Shown here one piece after another: positions 6,951 to 17,445 of a stretch of DNA of 18,855 bases (its first letter is position 1; each line of letters opens with the position of its first letter). The notes beneath the pieces were generated by a model that had not been told where the DNA came from, ran no database searches, and was given only the letters and a program-made list of their open reading frames with translations. This DNA is from DASWHF01 sp036393295. Lineage in GTDB: Bacteria; Pseudomonadota; Gammaproteobacteria; Acidiferrobacterales; UBA6901. A program made the position numbers and the translations under genes. The stretch lies in the NCBI GenBank assembly GCA_036393295.1, contig DASWHF010000020.1, positions 1 through 18,855 of the forward strand. Direction: 5' to 3'.

Positions 6951-9347
6951 GTGATATCGCCGAAACGCCTGCTGTTCGTCTGCGCCTGCGCGCTCCTGCT
7001 CGCGACCGGGTCTGCCGGCCCGGCACAGGCCGCCAGCGGGGCGACGCCAACAGTCAAGGCCCACTATTATGCCGTGACCCTGTCGAGCGGCTTCACGCCG
7101 GTCGACGACAAGGCCGCGGTCCGCGCCTTCCGCGACCGCCGCGTCTACCAGACCGCGCTCAAGGTCTTCGGTAAGGACGTGTACTTTCTGCGCGTCGGCT
7201 TCTTCAAGAGCTTCGCCGAGGCCGAGGCCTTCAAGACCCGGATCGCCGACCGCTACCCGGGCGCCTGGTCGACGGCGATCAGCGACGCGGAGCGCGCCCG
7301 CTACAGCAATGCCGCGGCGCCGGGGGTCGCGCCGGCCCGGGAGACCGGAACCCAGCGGGCCGAGGAGTTCTACGCCATCAATCTGGCGTCGTCCACCGAT
7401 CAGTACCTGGAACTGCCGGCGGCGATTCCGCCCGCGTTCAAATCCCTGCGGCTGTACACTGCCCGCTACACCCAGGACGGCAAGATCCTGCATCTGCTGA
7501 ACCTGGGCTTCTTCGAGACCCAGGAAGACGCGCGGCGCGCGCTGGCCGCGCTTACCCCCGACTTCCCCGGCGCCGGTGTTCTGGCAGTGAGCCGCGCCGA
7601 GCGCGACGCCGCGGCGAAGAATCTGTGGGTCGCCAAGCGCCGGCCGCCGCCGGCACCGCCGGCGAAGGTTGGCAAACCGGGTGCGCTGCCGGCCACCCCC
7701 GACGTAGAGGCGCGCGCCGCCGAGCTCATGACCCAGGGCAGCCAGGCGCTGACGCGCGGCGACAACCAGGCGGCGATCGTCGCCTTCAACGGGCTGCTGA
7801 TGCTGCCGCCCAACAGTCGCAGCCGGGACGCCCAGGAGTACGTCGGCCTGGCGCGCGAGCGCAGCGGTCAGCTCGACAAGGCGCGCATCGAGTACGAGCT
7901 CTATCTCAAGCTCTATCCCGACGGCGAAGGCGCCGACCGCGTCCGCCAGCGGCTTGCCAACCTGAGCGCCACGCGCGCGGTGGCGCGCGAACTGAAGGCG
8001 CCGAAACGCGAGGAGGCCAGCGAGGCCTCGGTGTACGGCAGCGTCTCGCAGCACTACTACCGCGGCGCGAGCCAGGTGGACACCACCACCCTCGCCACAC
8101 CGACCGTGCCGCAGCCGACCTTGTCGTCGGTCGACCAGTCGTCGCTGGTGTCCAATCTGGATTTCAACGCGCGCTGGCGGTCGAGCGGCTACGACAACAA
8201 GTTCGTGATCCGCGACACGCATGTCTGGAACTTCCTCGACGATCAGGACAACGACAACCGCCTGAGCGCCGCCTACTTCGAACATAAGAACCGCGGCTAC
8301 GACTACTCGATGCGCATCGGCCGCCAGTCGGGCACCGGCGGCGGCGTGCTCGGCCGCTTCGACGGCATTAGTGGCGGCTGGAATTTCCTGCCCCAGTGGC
8401 GCATCAACCTGGTCGCCGGGCAGCTCGCGGACACCAAGCTCGACACCGACCAGGTGTTCTACGGCACCAGCGTCGATCTCGGGACCTTCGCCGGAAGCTG
8501 GAACGGCGCGCTCTATTACATCGTCCAGCAGGCCGACGACATCATCGACCGCGAGGCGGTCGGGGCCGAGCTGCGCTACTTCGATCCGCGCCGCACGGTG
8601 TTCAGCCTGGTCGACTACGACGTGTCCTACGGCGAACTCAACATCGCCATGCTGCAGGGCAGCCGCCAGACCGCGGGCGGCACCAGCTTCAATCTGCTGG
8701 CCGACTACCGCAAGGCACCGCCACTGCAGACCACCAACGCCGTGATCGGCGAGACCACCTCGTCGGTCACGAATCTGCTCACACTGATCTGCGAGGAGAG
8801 CCTGCGTGCGCTTGCGCGCGACCGCACCGCGGCCTCCAGCCTGCTGTCGATCGGCGTCACCCATCCGGTGACGCGCATCTGGCAGCTCGGCGCGGACCTC
8901 AGCGTCACGCGCACCTCGGGCCTGCCGTCGACCACGACCACCGGCGGCACGGTGCTGTCCGAAACCACCGGCGGCGGCAAGGTGAAGGCCCTGACCCTGC
9001 AGGCGATCGGCACCGGGCTCATCACCGATCGCGACATCAGCGTCGTGAGTCTCGGCTACCGCACCGGCGAGACCTTCGAGGCCGAATCGGCGACGCTGAC
9101 GAACCGCTCACTGTTCGCCAACAACACGTGGACCGTCGCCGCCAGCCTGGGCTGGTATCGCATGGACAGCGACAACGGCAGCACCCTCAACCGGACCACG
9201 CCGTCAGTGGTGCTCAGTTATCGCGCGGGCGAGCACATCACACTGGAGATCGAGGCCAAAGTGGAGCTGGAAAAGCTGCGCGGCATCGCCCAGGAGGACG
9301 AAAGCCGGCGCAGCTTCTACTCGCTGGGCTACCGCTGGGACTTCTGA
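6951..9347 (+). CDS. SPOR-SPOR-TPR outer-membrane beta-barrel protein (candidate porin of the cytochrome conduit)
   Basis: The product has 798 residues from GTG 6951. It has a signal peptide (1-27, ending AQA). Two SPOR-like segments follow: about 36-115 with LRVGFFKSFAEAEAF, and about 138-218 with LLNLGFFETQEDA. A TPR region spans about 252-340 (LMTQGSQALTRGDNQAAIVAF, then LARERSGQLDKARIEYELY). From about 360 on are alternating polar/aromatic strands typical of an outer-membrane barrel, ending in YRWDF with a terminal phenylalanine, the usual BAM recognition signal. SPOR domains bind denuded peptidoglycan, so the N-terminus may tie the barrel to the wall. Being last in the cytochrome operon it may be the MtrB-like sheath for a haem chain, but no MtrB-type sequence is recognised and that role is inference. 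Its stop overlaps the ccmI stop by 19 bp, convergently. Confidence 0.8.
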   Translation: MISPKRLLFVCACALLLATGSAGPAQAASGATPTVKAHYYAVTLSSGFTPVDDKAAVRAFRDRRVYQTALKVFGKDVYFLRVGFFKSFAEAEAFKTRIADRYPGAWSTAISDAERARYSNAAAPGVAPARETGTQRAEEFYAINLASSTDQYLELPAAIPPAFKSLRLYTARYTQDGKILHLLNLGFFETQEDARRALAALTPDFPGAGVLAVSRAERDAAAKNLWVAKRRPPPAPPAKVGKPGALPATPDVEARAAELMTQGSQALTRGDNQAAIVAFNGLLMLPPNSRSRDAQEYVGLARERSGQLDKARIEYELYLKLYPDGEGADRVRQRLANLSATRAVARELKAPKREEASEASVYGSVSQHYYRGASQVDTTTLATPTVPQPTLSSVDQSSLVSNLDFNARWRSSGYDNKFVIRDTHVWNFLDDQDNDNRLSAAYFEHKNRGYDYSMRIGRQSGTGGGVLGRFDGISGGWNFLPQWRINLVAGQLADTKLDTDQVFYGTSVDLGTFAGSWNGALYYIVQQADDIIDREAVGAELRYFDPRRTVFSLVDYDVSYGELNIAMLQGSRQTAGGTSFNLLADYRKAPPLQTTNAVIGETTSSVTNLLTLICEESLRALARDRTAASSLLSIGVTHPVTRIWQLGADLSVTRTSGLPSTTTTGGTVLSETTGGGKVKALTLQAIGTGLITDRDISVVSLGYRTGETFEAESATLTNRSLFANNTWTVAASLGWYRMDSDNGSTLNRTTPSVVLSYRAGEHITLEIEAKVELEKLRGIAQEDESRRSFYSLGYRWDF

Positions 9348-10225
9348 CCGCCGCCCTGCATGTCAGCGCGCGCCTGGGCGACGGCGTGCCGGAGCTCCTG
9401 GATGGCCGGGCTGTCCGGCGGCAGGATACTGATCAGGCGCTCCCAGGACGCGACCGCGGCCGGGAACTCGCCGCGCTGGTAGGCGGCCAGTCCCATGAAC
9501 CAGAGCGCGTCCGGATTGCCGGGCTCGAGCCGGTGCAGCTTGCTGTAGAGCTCGTGGCTCAGGCCGGAGGTCTCGCCGGAGTTCAGCGTGAACACCACCC
9601 AGGCGTAGTTCGACAGGATCTCGGCGTCGTCGGACTTGAGCGAATAGGCGCGGGCGTAGGCGGCGCGCGCGTTGTCGAGGCGCTCCAGCACCACGTAGGC
9701 GCGACCGAGGCGCGACCAGCCGTCGACGTCGTCGGGATTCTCGCGCAGGCGGTTCTCCAGGCGGCCGACCATCTCCATCACCTGCGGCGGAAACTGTCCG
9801 GCACCCGGTGTCCCGGGGCCGCGGTGCAGGCCGGCGAGCAGCTCGGCGTTGTGCCCGACGTACAGGCCGAGCGCCACCACCGGCAGCGCCACCACCAGGG
9901 CCGCGGCGGTCGTCCAGCGCAGTCGCCGGGCATCGGCGGCGTCGTCGGCAACCGCGGCCGCCGGCATTCGCTCCAGGCGCTTGACGACCTCGGCCAGCTC
10001 GGCCGACAGCCGCAGCTCCTCGTCGACCGCCACCTGGGCGTCGATGCCGCGATCGGCGCGCTCGCCGTCGAGCTCGTTGAGCTGCGCCACCAGGCGGTCG
10101 CGCAGCAGCATCAGCTCGTGGCGCTCGCTGGCGACCGGGCGCGGCGCGCGCGCCACGGCGCGGCTCAACCACCAGACCACCGCGACCACCAGCACGGCCG
10201 CGGCGACATACAGAATCCAGAGCAT
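9329..10225 (-). CDS. ccmI: c-type cytochrome biogenesis protein CcmI
   Basis: The 298-residue product has an N-terminal membrane helix (about 2-20), a charged coiled region (about 35-90, RDRLVAQLNELDGERADRG), a second helix (about 106-125) and a periplasmic TPR domain (about 148-290, with WSRLGRAYVVLERLDNARAAY). This is the CcmI layout: the protein holds apocytochrome C-termini and hands them to the CcmF/CcmH haem ligase. In E. coli the domain is fused to CcmH; here it is separate. The ATG at 10225 is 6 bp after the ccmH stop. It is the last gene of the ccmF-ccmH-ccmI run. Confidence 0.9.
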   Translation of the reverse strand: MLWILYVAAAVLVVAVVWWLSRAVARAPRPVASERHELMLLRDRLVAQLNELDGERADRGIDAQVAVDEELRLSAELAEVVKRLERMPAAAVADDAADARRLRWTTAAALVVALPVVALGLYVGHNAELLAGLHRGPGTPGAGQFPPQVMEMVGRLENRLRENPDDVDGWSRLGRAYVVLERLDNARAAYARAYSLKSDDAEILSNYAWVVFTLNSGETSGLSHELYSKLHRLEPGNPDALWFMGLAAYQRGEFPAAVASWERLISILPPDSPAIQELRHAVAQARADMQGGGQKSQR

Positions 10226-10231
10226 CGTGAT

Positions 10232-10703
10232 TTATTCCTGTTCTCGGGCGGCGCGCACGCGCGCGCGGTCTTCCTCGCTGAGGGTCGGGGCGGGCGGCGG
10301 CGCGCGCCGGCTGCGCTGCCGGATGAACACCACGGCGGCGGACGCCAGCACGATGAACACCAGCGGCGGGATCAACCACACCACCGTGCCGGCGGAATCG
10401 AGCGGCGGTTTGAGCAGCACATAGTCGCCGTAGCGCTGCACGAAGTAGTCCATGATCTGCTCGCGCGACTCGCCGGCCTCAAGCTTCTCGCGGATGATCT
10501 TGCGCATGTCGCGCGCCAGATCGGCGTTCGACTCGGAGATCGGCTGGTTCTGGCAGACGGCGCAGCGCAGGTCCTTGCCGATGTCCAGCACCTGGCGCTC
10601 GAGCGGATCCTCGGTCACCACCGGCGCCGGTTCGGCGGCGTGCACGGCCGGCGCCAGGAGCAGCGCCGCCAGCAGCCACCACGGCGCGGCGCGCCGCCTC
10701 ATG

Positions 10704-10714
<11 letters not shown>
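10232..10714 (-). CDS. ccmH: c-type cytochrome biogenesis protein CcmH
   Basis: The 160-residue product has a signal sequence, then the diagnostic LRCAVCQNQ motif with C51 and C54, the redox pair that reduces apocytochrome CXXCH or resolves mixed disulfides. A conserved helical domain follows (through about 105, ending YVLLKPP), then one C-terminal membrane helix (about 109-131). This is the short CcmH form without TPR. The start at 10714 overlaps ccmF by 11 bp and has GAGGG about 9 bases upstream; an ATG at 10702 (residue 5) is an alternative. ccmG, which often sits between ccmF and ccmH, is absent. Confidence 0.94.
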
Positions 10715-12722
<2,008 letters not shown>

Positions 12723-12772
12723 GGATTATTTCGAGGGATCGGCCAGAACGCGTTGTAAGACAAGACCACGAC

Positions 12773-12800
12773 AGTATAGGTTTCCGTCGACGATTGCCAG
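12773..12800 (-). promoter_or_regulatory. Candidate sigma-70 promoter for ccmF-ccmH-ccmI
   Basis: On the minus strand CTGGCA (12800-12795, 4/6) is followed after 16 nt by TATACT (12778-12773, 5/6). A start near 12766 leaves a leader of about 44 nt before the ccmF ATG. Confidence 0.42.
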
Positions 12801-12875
12801 CCGTCCTAGTGTACGCGCCGGGGGCGCACCGGCAAAGCCCAATGGCGCACGATACAGGAGCGGCCGTTGATATAT

Positions 12876-12898
12876 TCCGGACATTGATCCGGATTTTT
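12876..12898 (+). terminator. Terminator-like hairpin in the AT-rich gap
   Basis: TCCGGA (12876-12881), a 6-nt loop, TCCGGA (12888-12893) and then T5. TCCGGA is its own reverse complement, so the two copies pair. The stem is only 6 bp. No plus-strand gene ends just upstream, so it may instead act as an operator pair or terminate an antisense or small RNA. Confidence 0.35.
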
Positions 12899-12922
12899 AT
12901 GGTTGAAGTTTTCAACAATTCC

Positions 12923-12931
12923 TGTGGATAA
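12923..12931 (-). promoter_or_regulatory. Perfect DnaA box
   Basis: TGTGGATAA on the plus strand is TTATCCACA on the minus strand, the consensus high-affinity DnaA box. It sits in the AT-rich stretch. Only one perfect copy is seen, so this is not by itself an origin; regulation or titration by DnaA, or chance, remain possible. Confidence 0.45.
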
Positions 12932-13125
12932 ATTTGTGTGTAAACACTGGCCAGAATTTTCTCGCGCGAAACGTTTTGCATCCGGGTTAAGTTGAGCAAA
13001 TTTTGAACATCTTATTTTATCTTTTTTAATCATACACTTAGGTATTCACTAATATTCAGTGGGTTTAACTTAATGCTTGTCGGCAAAGCGATTTTCCAAC
13101 CTGTGCAAAATTCCGGATCGGTATA

Positions 13126-13560
13126 ATGCGGCCTGAAGCCCTGCGGACGCCCGGCCTCGCCCGCCAGCTCGCGGCAATGCTGTACGACGCGCTGGTGGTC
13201 ATCGCGCTGTGGTTCGCGGCGGCAGTGCCGGTGGTGTTGATCCTGGGTGGCCCGCCGGCCTCGACGGCGGCGCGCGCGCTGTTCCAGGCCTACCTGCTCG
13301 CGGTCGCGTTCGGCTTTTTCGGATACTTCTGGGTGCACGGCGGCCAGACCCTGGGCATGCGTGCCTGGCGGCTGCGTCTCGAGAGCGCCGACGACGGCAC
13401 GGTCCGCTGGCGGCAGGCCGGGCTGCGCTTCGGCGTGGCCATCGTCTCGGGACTGGCGCTGGGTCTGGGCTACCTGTGGCGCTATATCGACCCGGAGCGG
13501 CGCAGCTGGCACGACCGGGCCTCCGGCACCCGCCTGCGCCTGTTGCCCAAGCCGCGCTGA
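13126..13560 (+). CDS. RDD family membrane protein
   Basis: The 144-residue product has the RDD features: ARQLAAMLYDALVV near the N-terminus (R and D of the first helix), a second hydrophobic stretch ending in GGQTLGMRAWRLRLES, and a C-terminal WHDRASGTRL motif. About three to four membrane helices are present. The biochemical role of these short RDD proteins is not established; some relatives are linked to ion transport. A gene like this commonly lies beside lptG in gammaproteobacteria, as here (convergent, 7 bp between stops). The start codon is part of TATAATG, so a -10-like hexamer overlaps the ATG. The ribosome site (GGATCGG) is weak. A later ATG at 13177 would cut into the first helix. 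Confidence 0.88.
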   Translation: MRPEALRTPGLARQLAAMLYDALVVIALWFAAAVPVVLILGGPPASTAARALFQAYLLAVAFGFFGYFWVHGGQTLGMRAWRLRLESADDGTVRWRQAGLRFGVAIVSGLALGLGYLWRYIDPERRSWHDRASGTRLRLLPKPR

Positions 13561-13567
13561 CCGCGCT

Positions 13568-14632
13568 TTAGCCCACGCGGCGCAGCATGAACAACGCCGC
13601 GCCCAGAAACACCAGCGTCGGCAATACCGCCCCGATCACCGGCGGGATACCCAGGATCAGCCCGAGATTGCCCAGGCCCCGGCTGGCGACGAAGAACGCC
13701 AGCCCCAGCATGATGCCGACCAGCAGCCGCGAGCCGACACCGGCGCTGCGCAGCTGGGTGAACACGAAGGGAATCGCCAGGATCACCATCACGCCGGTGG
13801 CGAGCGGCAACATGAGCTTGTTCCAGAACGCCAGATCGTAGCGCGCCGTGTCCTGTTTGTTCTGCTCGAGATGCTGGATATAGCGGTACAGGCGCAGCAG
13901 CGACAGGCTCTCGGGCTTGACCGCGAACACCGCCAGCATGTCGGGCGCCAGCTCCGAGCTCCAGGTCACGCTGTCGCGGCGCTGGGTGCGCACGCCGTCG
14001 GGCTCGATCCAGCTCTGGCTCACCTCCTCCAGCCGCCATTGCTGGTCCGCGTGGACACCGCGCTGCGCATAGATCTGGGTACGCAGCCGGTCGCTCTCGT
14101 CGAAGCGATAGATGCTGACGCGCAGGATGCTGAAATCCGGCAGCACCTCGCCGATGTGCACATAGTCGGCACCGTCGCGCATCCAAAGACCGGAATCCTT
14201 CTGCTGGCGCACGCTCTTCTCCAGCGCCGCGGCGCGCCCGCGCTCCGCCAGGTCCTCGGTGATCGGCGCGACCAGCTCGCCCATGGCGAGCGCCACCAGC
14301 ACGAAGATCAGCCCGACCTTGAGCACCGCGGCGGCGATGCGTCCGGTCGAGATCCCGGCGGCGCGCATCGCGATCAGCTCGGAATCGGCGGCCAGCGACG
14401 ACAGGCCGAGTAGGGTGCCGAGCAGCGCCGCCATCGGGAACAGCTCGTAGCCCTGGCGCGGCAATGTCAGGATCACGTAGCGCACCGCGTCGTAGATGCC
14501 GAAGCTGGCGCGCCCGAGATCGCCCAGCACGTCGACGAACTTGATGAACACGAACAGCGCCAGCAGCACCACGAACACCAGCACGGTGCTGGTCAGGACA
14601 CTGCTGCCGATATGCCGGTCGATGAGGGTCAT
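13568..14632 (-). CDS. lptG: LPS export ABC transporter permease LptG
   Basis: The 354-residue product starts MTLIDRHIGSSVL and has the LptG pattern: N-terminal helices, FPMAALLGTLLGLSSLAADSE then LIAMRAAGIS (the coupling-helix region contacting LptB), a periplasmic beta-jellyroll domain in the middle, and three C-terminal helices (near LPLATGVMVILAIPFVF onward). With LptF and LptB it extracts LPS from the inner membrane. The ATG at 14632 overlaps the lptF stop as ATGA. Long upstream open sequence in the same frame lies inside lptF and is not used. Confidence 0.95.
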   Translation of the reverse strand: MTLIDRHIGSSVLTSTVLVFVVLLALFVFIKFVDVLGDLGRASFGIYDAVRYVILTLPRQGYELFPMAALLGTLLGLSSLAADSELIAMRAAGISTGRIAAAVLKVGLIFVLVALAMGELVAPITEDLAERGRAAALEKSVRQQKDSGLWMRDGADYVHIGEVLPDFSILRVSIYRFDESDRLRTQIYAQRGVHADQQWRLEEVSQSWIEPDGVRTQRRDSVTWSSELAPDMLAVFAVKPESLSLLRLYRYIQHLEQNKQDTARYDLAFWNKLMLPLATGVMVILAIPFVFTQLRSAGVGSRLLVGIMLGLAFFVASRGLGNLGLILGIPPVIGAVLPTLVFLGAALFMLRRVG

Positions 14633-15735
14633 GCGATCGCGCGCTCGTGACGCCGGGGGATGAGCGGCAGGTTGTTCAACCGCCGCCAGAAGAAATACGC
14701 CGCAAGCCCGGCAAAGCCGAGATGCACCCACCACAGTCCGACCGCGGACGGGATGCGGCCCTGCTTGAGCATGGCGTCGCCGACGCCAATCAGGTTGACG
14801 TAGACGAAGTACACCAGGATCGCCAGAAACAGCCCGAGGAAGCGCCCGCGTCGCGGGTTGGTGTGCGAGAACACCAGCGCCAGCACCGCCAGCAGGAACA
14901 GCGACAGCGGCTTGGCCAGCCGCGACTGCCACTCGGCGGCCGCGCCGCGATCCCAGGTCGACATCAGTTCGAGCGTCGGGCGCGCATCGTAGCCCAGGAC
15001 CGGCGCGTCGCGCGCCGCCGGGACCTCGATGCGCACGCGGTAGGTCTCGAAGCTGAGGATACGGTAGTCCGGCCGGCCCGGGATGCCGTCGTAGCGCGTG
15101 CCGTCCTCGAGCACCAGGTATTGTTCGCCGCTCTCGGCGTCGGTGTAGTGGTAGCCGGACTGCGCGACCAGCACGCCGTAGCGGCCGAGATGCGGCAGGC
15201 TCACGAACACGTTCTGCAGCCGCGACCCCTCGCGGATGAGCCGTTCGACGTAGAACACGCCGCCGCTGCCGCGCCGGATCTCGTTGAACACGCCCGGCGC
15301 GATGCCCGACGGATCGAGGTCGCCGACGTTCTCGGCCTTGACCTTGACCAGCAGGTTCATGGCCAGCGGCGCGAGATAGAACGACACCAGGCCCGTGACC
15401 AGCGCGAAACCGAGCGCCAGCCACATCAGCGGCTTGAGTATCTGCGCGAGCCCGATGCCGCAGGCCATGAGCACGGTCATCTCGCTCTCGCGGTACCAGC
15501 GGCCCACGGTGAGCAGCACGCCGATGAAGAACGACAGCGGCAGCAGCACGCCCAGCACCTTGATGGTCTGCAGGCTCAGCAGGGTGAATACCAGACGCGC
15601 CGGCAGATCGCCGACCGCCGCCTTGCCGAGCACGTTGACCAGCGTGACCACGACGAACAGCGAGACGAACACCAGCGCCACCGCCAGGCTGGCCTGGAGC
15701 GCCTCGCGGATCAGCGCCCGATCAACGATACGCAT
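14629..15735 (-). CDS. lptF: LPS export ABC transporter permease LptF
   Basis: The 368-residue product starts MRIVDRALIREAL. Helices fall near 13-36, 48-77 and 101-122. The conserved RWYRESEMTVLMACG (79-93) is the coupling-helix signature. A periplasmic jellyroll domain (about 130-270) follows, then three C-terminal helices with the conserved NPRRGRFLGL between. It pairs with LptG and LptB in LPS export. An in-frame upstream start (TTG 15786) adds 17 residues unlike the family, so 15735 is preferred although no good Shine-Dalgarno is visible. It is translationally coupled to lptG and divergent from pepA across 207 bp. Confidence 0.95.
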   Translation of the reverse strand: MRIVDRALIREALQASLAVALVFVSLFVVVTLVNVLGKAAVGDLPARLVFTLLSLQTIKVLGVLLPLSFFIGVLLTVGRWYRESEMTVLMACGIGLAQILKPLMWLALGFALVTGLVSFYLAPLAMNLLVKVKAENVGDLDPSGIAPGVFNEIRRGSGGVFYVERLIREGSRLQNVFVSLPHLGRYGVLVAQSGYHYTDAESGEQYLVLEDGTRYDGIPGRPDYRILSFETYRVRIEVPAARDAPVLGYDARPTLELMSTWDRGAAAEWQSRLAKPLSLFLLAVLALVFSHTNPRRGRFLGLFLAILVYFVYVNLIGVGDAMLKQGRIPSAVGLWWVHLGFAGLAAYFFWRRLNNLPLIPRRHERAIA

Positions 15736-15750
15736 GCCGGCACAAAGCTT

Positions 15751-15780
15751 TTGACAGCCGCGGGCGAAACATCGCAGAAT
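15751..15780 (+). promoter_or_regulatory. Candidate sigma-70 promoter for pepA-holC
   Basis: A perfect TTGACA (15751-15756) is followed after 18 nt by CAGAAT (15775-15780, 4/6). The leader to the pepA ATG would be about 156 nt. A second, closer candidate is TGGCCA (15872-15877), 17 nt, TATACC (15895-15900). Either or both may be used. Confidence 0.4.
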
Positions 15781-15942
15781 GGGCAAAAATCAAGCATAAG
15801 GGCCCGAATACCCCGATCGGCACATTATTCCTCCCGATCCAGGAGTTAAGCGTTTGATTCGATGGCGGCCGTGGCCACGCCAGGGTGCAGCGAATATACC
15901 ATAAACACGGCCGGGACCGGGGCCGTTCGGCGGGGAGTCAAA

Positions 15943-17445
15943 ATGGATTACGCGGTCAAGAGCGGCGATCCCGAAAAACAGCGCAGCGGCTGCGTGGTCG
16001 TGGCGGTCTACGAAGGCCGGCGGCTGTCGGCGGCGGCCCGCCGTGTCGATGAGGTCGCAGGCAACCCGATCGCCGCCGCCCTGCGGCGCGGCGACATCGG
16101 CGGCAAGGCCGGCGAGACCCTGCTGCTGCACAACGTTCCCAACCTCCTGTGCGAGCGGCTGTTGCTCGTCGGCTGCGGAAAGGAGAAGGATCAGCACGAG
16201 GGCAGCTACCGCGCCGCCCTGGCGAAGGCGGCGACGGCGGTGAGCGCCACAGGCAGCAGCGACGCCACGGTTTATCTCACCGAGATCGACGTCCGGGGCC
16301 GCGATATCGGCTGGAAACTTCGCCAGGCGGTCGAGGCGATCGAGGATGCGCTCTACCGCTTCCAGCAACTCAAGAGCGACAAGAATGACAAGCGCCGGCC
16401 GCTGCGCCGGATCGTGCTGACCGTTCCCAAGCGCAGCGATCTGGCGGCCGGCGAGCTCGGCATCCGCCAGGGCCAGGCGATCGGCGCCGGCGTGGCGCTC
16501 GCCAAGGACCTCGGTAATCTGCCCGGCAATATCTGCACCCCGAGCTACCTCGCCGACCGCGGCCGCGAGCTCGCCGCCCAGTACGGCATGCAGATCACGG
16601 TGCTCGAACAATCCGACATGGAGCACCTCGGCATGGGCGCCTTGCTGTCGGTGGCGCGCGGCAGCCGCCAGCCGCCCAAGCTGATCGTGCTCGAATACCG
16701 CGGCGCCGCCGAGGGCGAGGCCCCGGTGGCGCTGGTCGGCAAGGGGCTCACATTCGATGCCGGCGGCATCTCCATCAAGCCGGCCGCCAACATGGACGAG
16801 ATGAAGTTCGACATGTGCGGCGCGGCCGCGGTACTGGGCACCTTCAAGGCGGTCGCCGAGCTGAAGCTGCCGATCAACCTGGTCGGCGTGATCCCGAGCT
16901 CCGAGAACCTGCCGGACGGCAATGCCAACAAGCCGGGCGACGTGGTCACCAGCATGTCCGGCCAGACCATCGAGGTGCTCAATACCGACGCCGAAGGCCG
17001 CCTGATCCTGTGCGATGCCCTCACCTACACCGAGCGCTACAACCCGGCGGCGGTGGTCGATATCGCCACCCTCACCGGCGCCTGCGTGATCGCGCTCGGC
17101 AAGCACGCCAGCGGCCTGCTCGCCAACCACGACGGCCTGGCGCGCGAGCTGCTCAACGCCGGCCGGATCGCCCACGACCGCGCCTGGCAGCTGCCGCTGT
17201 GGGACGAGTACCAGAAGCAGCTCGACAGCAATTTCGCCGACATGGCCAACGTTGGCGGGCGCGATGCCGGCACCATCACCGCCGCCAGCTTCCTGGCACG
17301 CTACACCAGGAAGTTCAAATGGGCGCATCTGGACATCGCCGGCACCGCCTGGAAGACCGGCAAGGAGAAGGGCGGCACCGGCCGGCCGGTGCCGCTGCTG
17401 ACCACCTTCCTGATCCAGCGCAGCGGCAAACCGGCCGGCGCATGA
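15943..17445 (+). CDS. pepA: Leucyl aminopeptidase PepA (M17)
   Basis: The 500-residue product is the usual length. The C-terminal catalytic domain shows VGKGLTFDAGG (K267, D272), K279, MKFDM (D290) and the signature NTDAEGRL (D349, E351, R353), the expected two-metal ligands and catalytic residues, all offset by three from E. coli PepA as I recall it. It removes N-terminal residues from peptides in the cytoplasm as a hexamer; in E. coli it also binds DNA in Xer recombination and carAB control. The start at 15943 is supported by GGGGAG five bases upstream; earlier in-frame starts give a tail unlike the family. Its stop overlaps holC by 4 bp. Gene order with lptF matches many gammaproteobacteria. 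Confidence 0.97.
   Translation: MDYAVKSGDPEKQRSGCVVVAVYEGRRLSAAARRVDEVAGNPIAAALRRGDIGGKAGETLLLHNVPNLLCERLLLVGCGKEKDQHEGSYRAALAKAATAVSATGSSDATVYLTEIDVRGRDIGWKLRQAVEAIEDALYRFQQLKSDKNDKRRPLRRIVLTVPKRSDLAAGELGIRQGQAIGAGVALAKDLGNLPGNICTPSYLADRGRELAAQYGMQITVLEQSDMEHLGMGALLSVARGSRQPPKLIVLEYRGAAEGEAPVALVGKGLTFDAGGISIKPAANMDEMKFDMCGAAAVLGTFKAVAELKLPINLVGVIPSSENLPDGNANKPGDVVTSMSGQTIEVLNTDAEGRLILCDALTYTERYNPAAVVDIATLTGACVIALGKHASGLLANHDGLARELLNAGRIAHDRAWQLPLWDEYQKQLDSNFADMANVGGRDAGTITAASFLARYTRKFKWAHLDIAGTAWKTGKEKGGTGRPVPLLTTFLIQRSGKPAGA

Larger units (their letters stand above)
12723..13125. other. 403-bp intergenic region, right part markedly AT-rich
   Basis: Divergent gap between ccmF and the RDD gene. 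Positions 12723-12865 have ordinary base composition and hold the ccmF promoter candidate. Positions from about 12866 to 13120 are far more AT-rich than anything else in the window. They contain a TCCGGA hairpin with T5 (12876-12898), GTTGAA/TTCAAC arms (12902-12907, 12911-12916), a perfect DnaA box (12923-12931), a near-consensus IHF-like site (13028-13040) and CACT/AGTG arms (13047-13050, 13058-13061). A further TCCGGA is at 13112-13117. Short open frames here lack ribosome sites and coding character, so I call no gene. Confidence 0.6.

Noticed and set aside
6321..8864. 847-codon minus-strand open frame opposite the barrel gene
   Set aside because: It is Gly/Arg/Val/Ala-rich low-complexity sequence without motifs; the plus-strand product has a signal peptide, SPOR, TPR and a barrel ending in Phe.
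12866..13125. Replication origin
   Set aside because: Only one perfect DnaA box, and no dnaA, dnaN, gidA or partition genes nearby.
15862..15942. Earlier in-frame start for pepA adding 27 residues
   Set aside because: The extension is unlike PepA N-termini, covers promoter-like sequence, and the ATG at 15943 has a good ribosome site.
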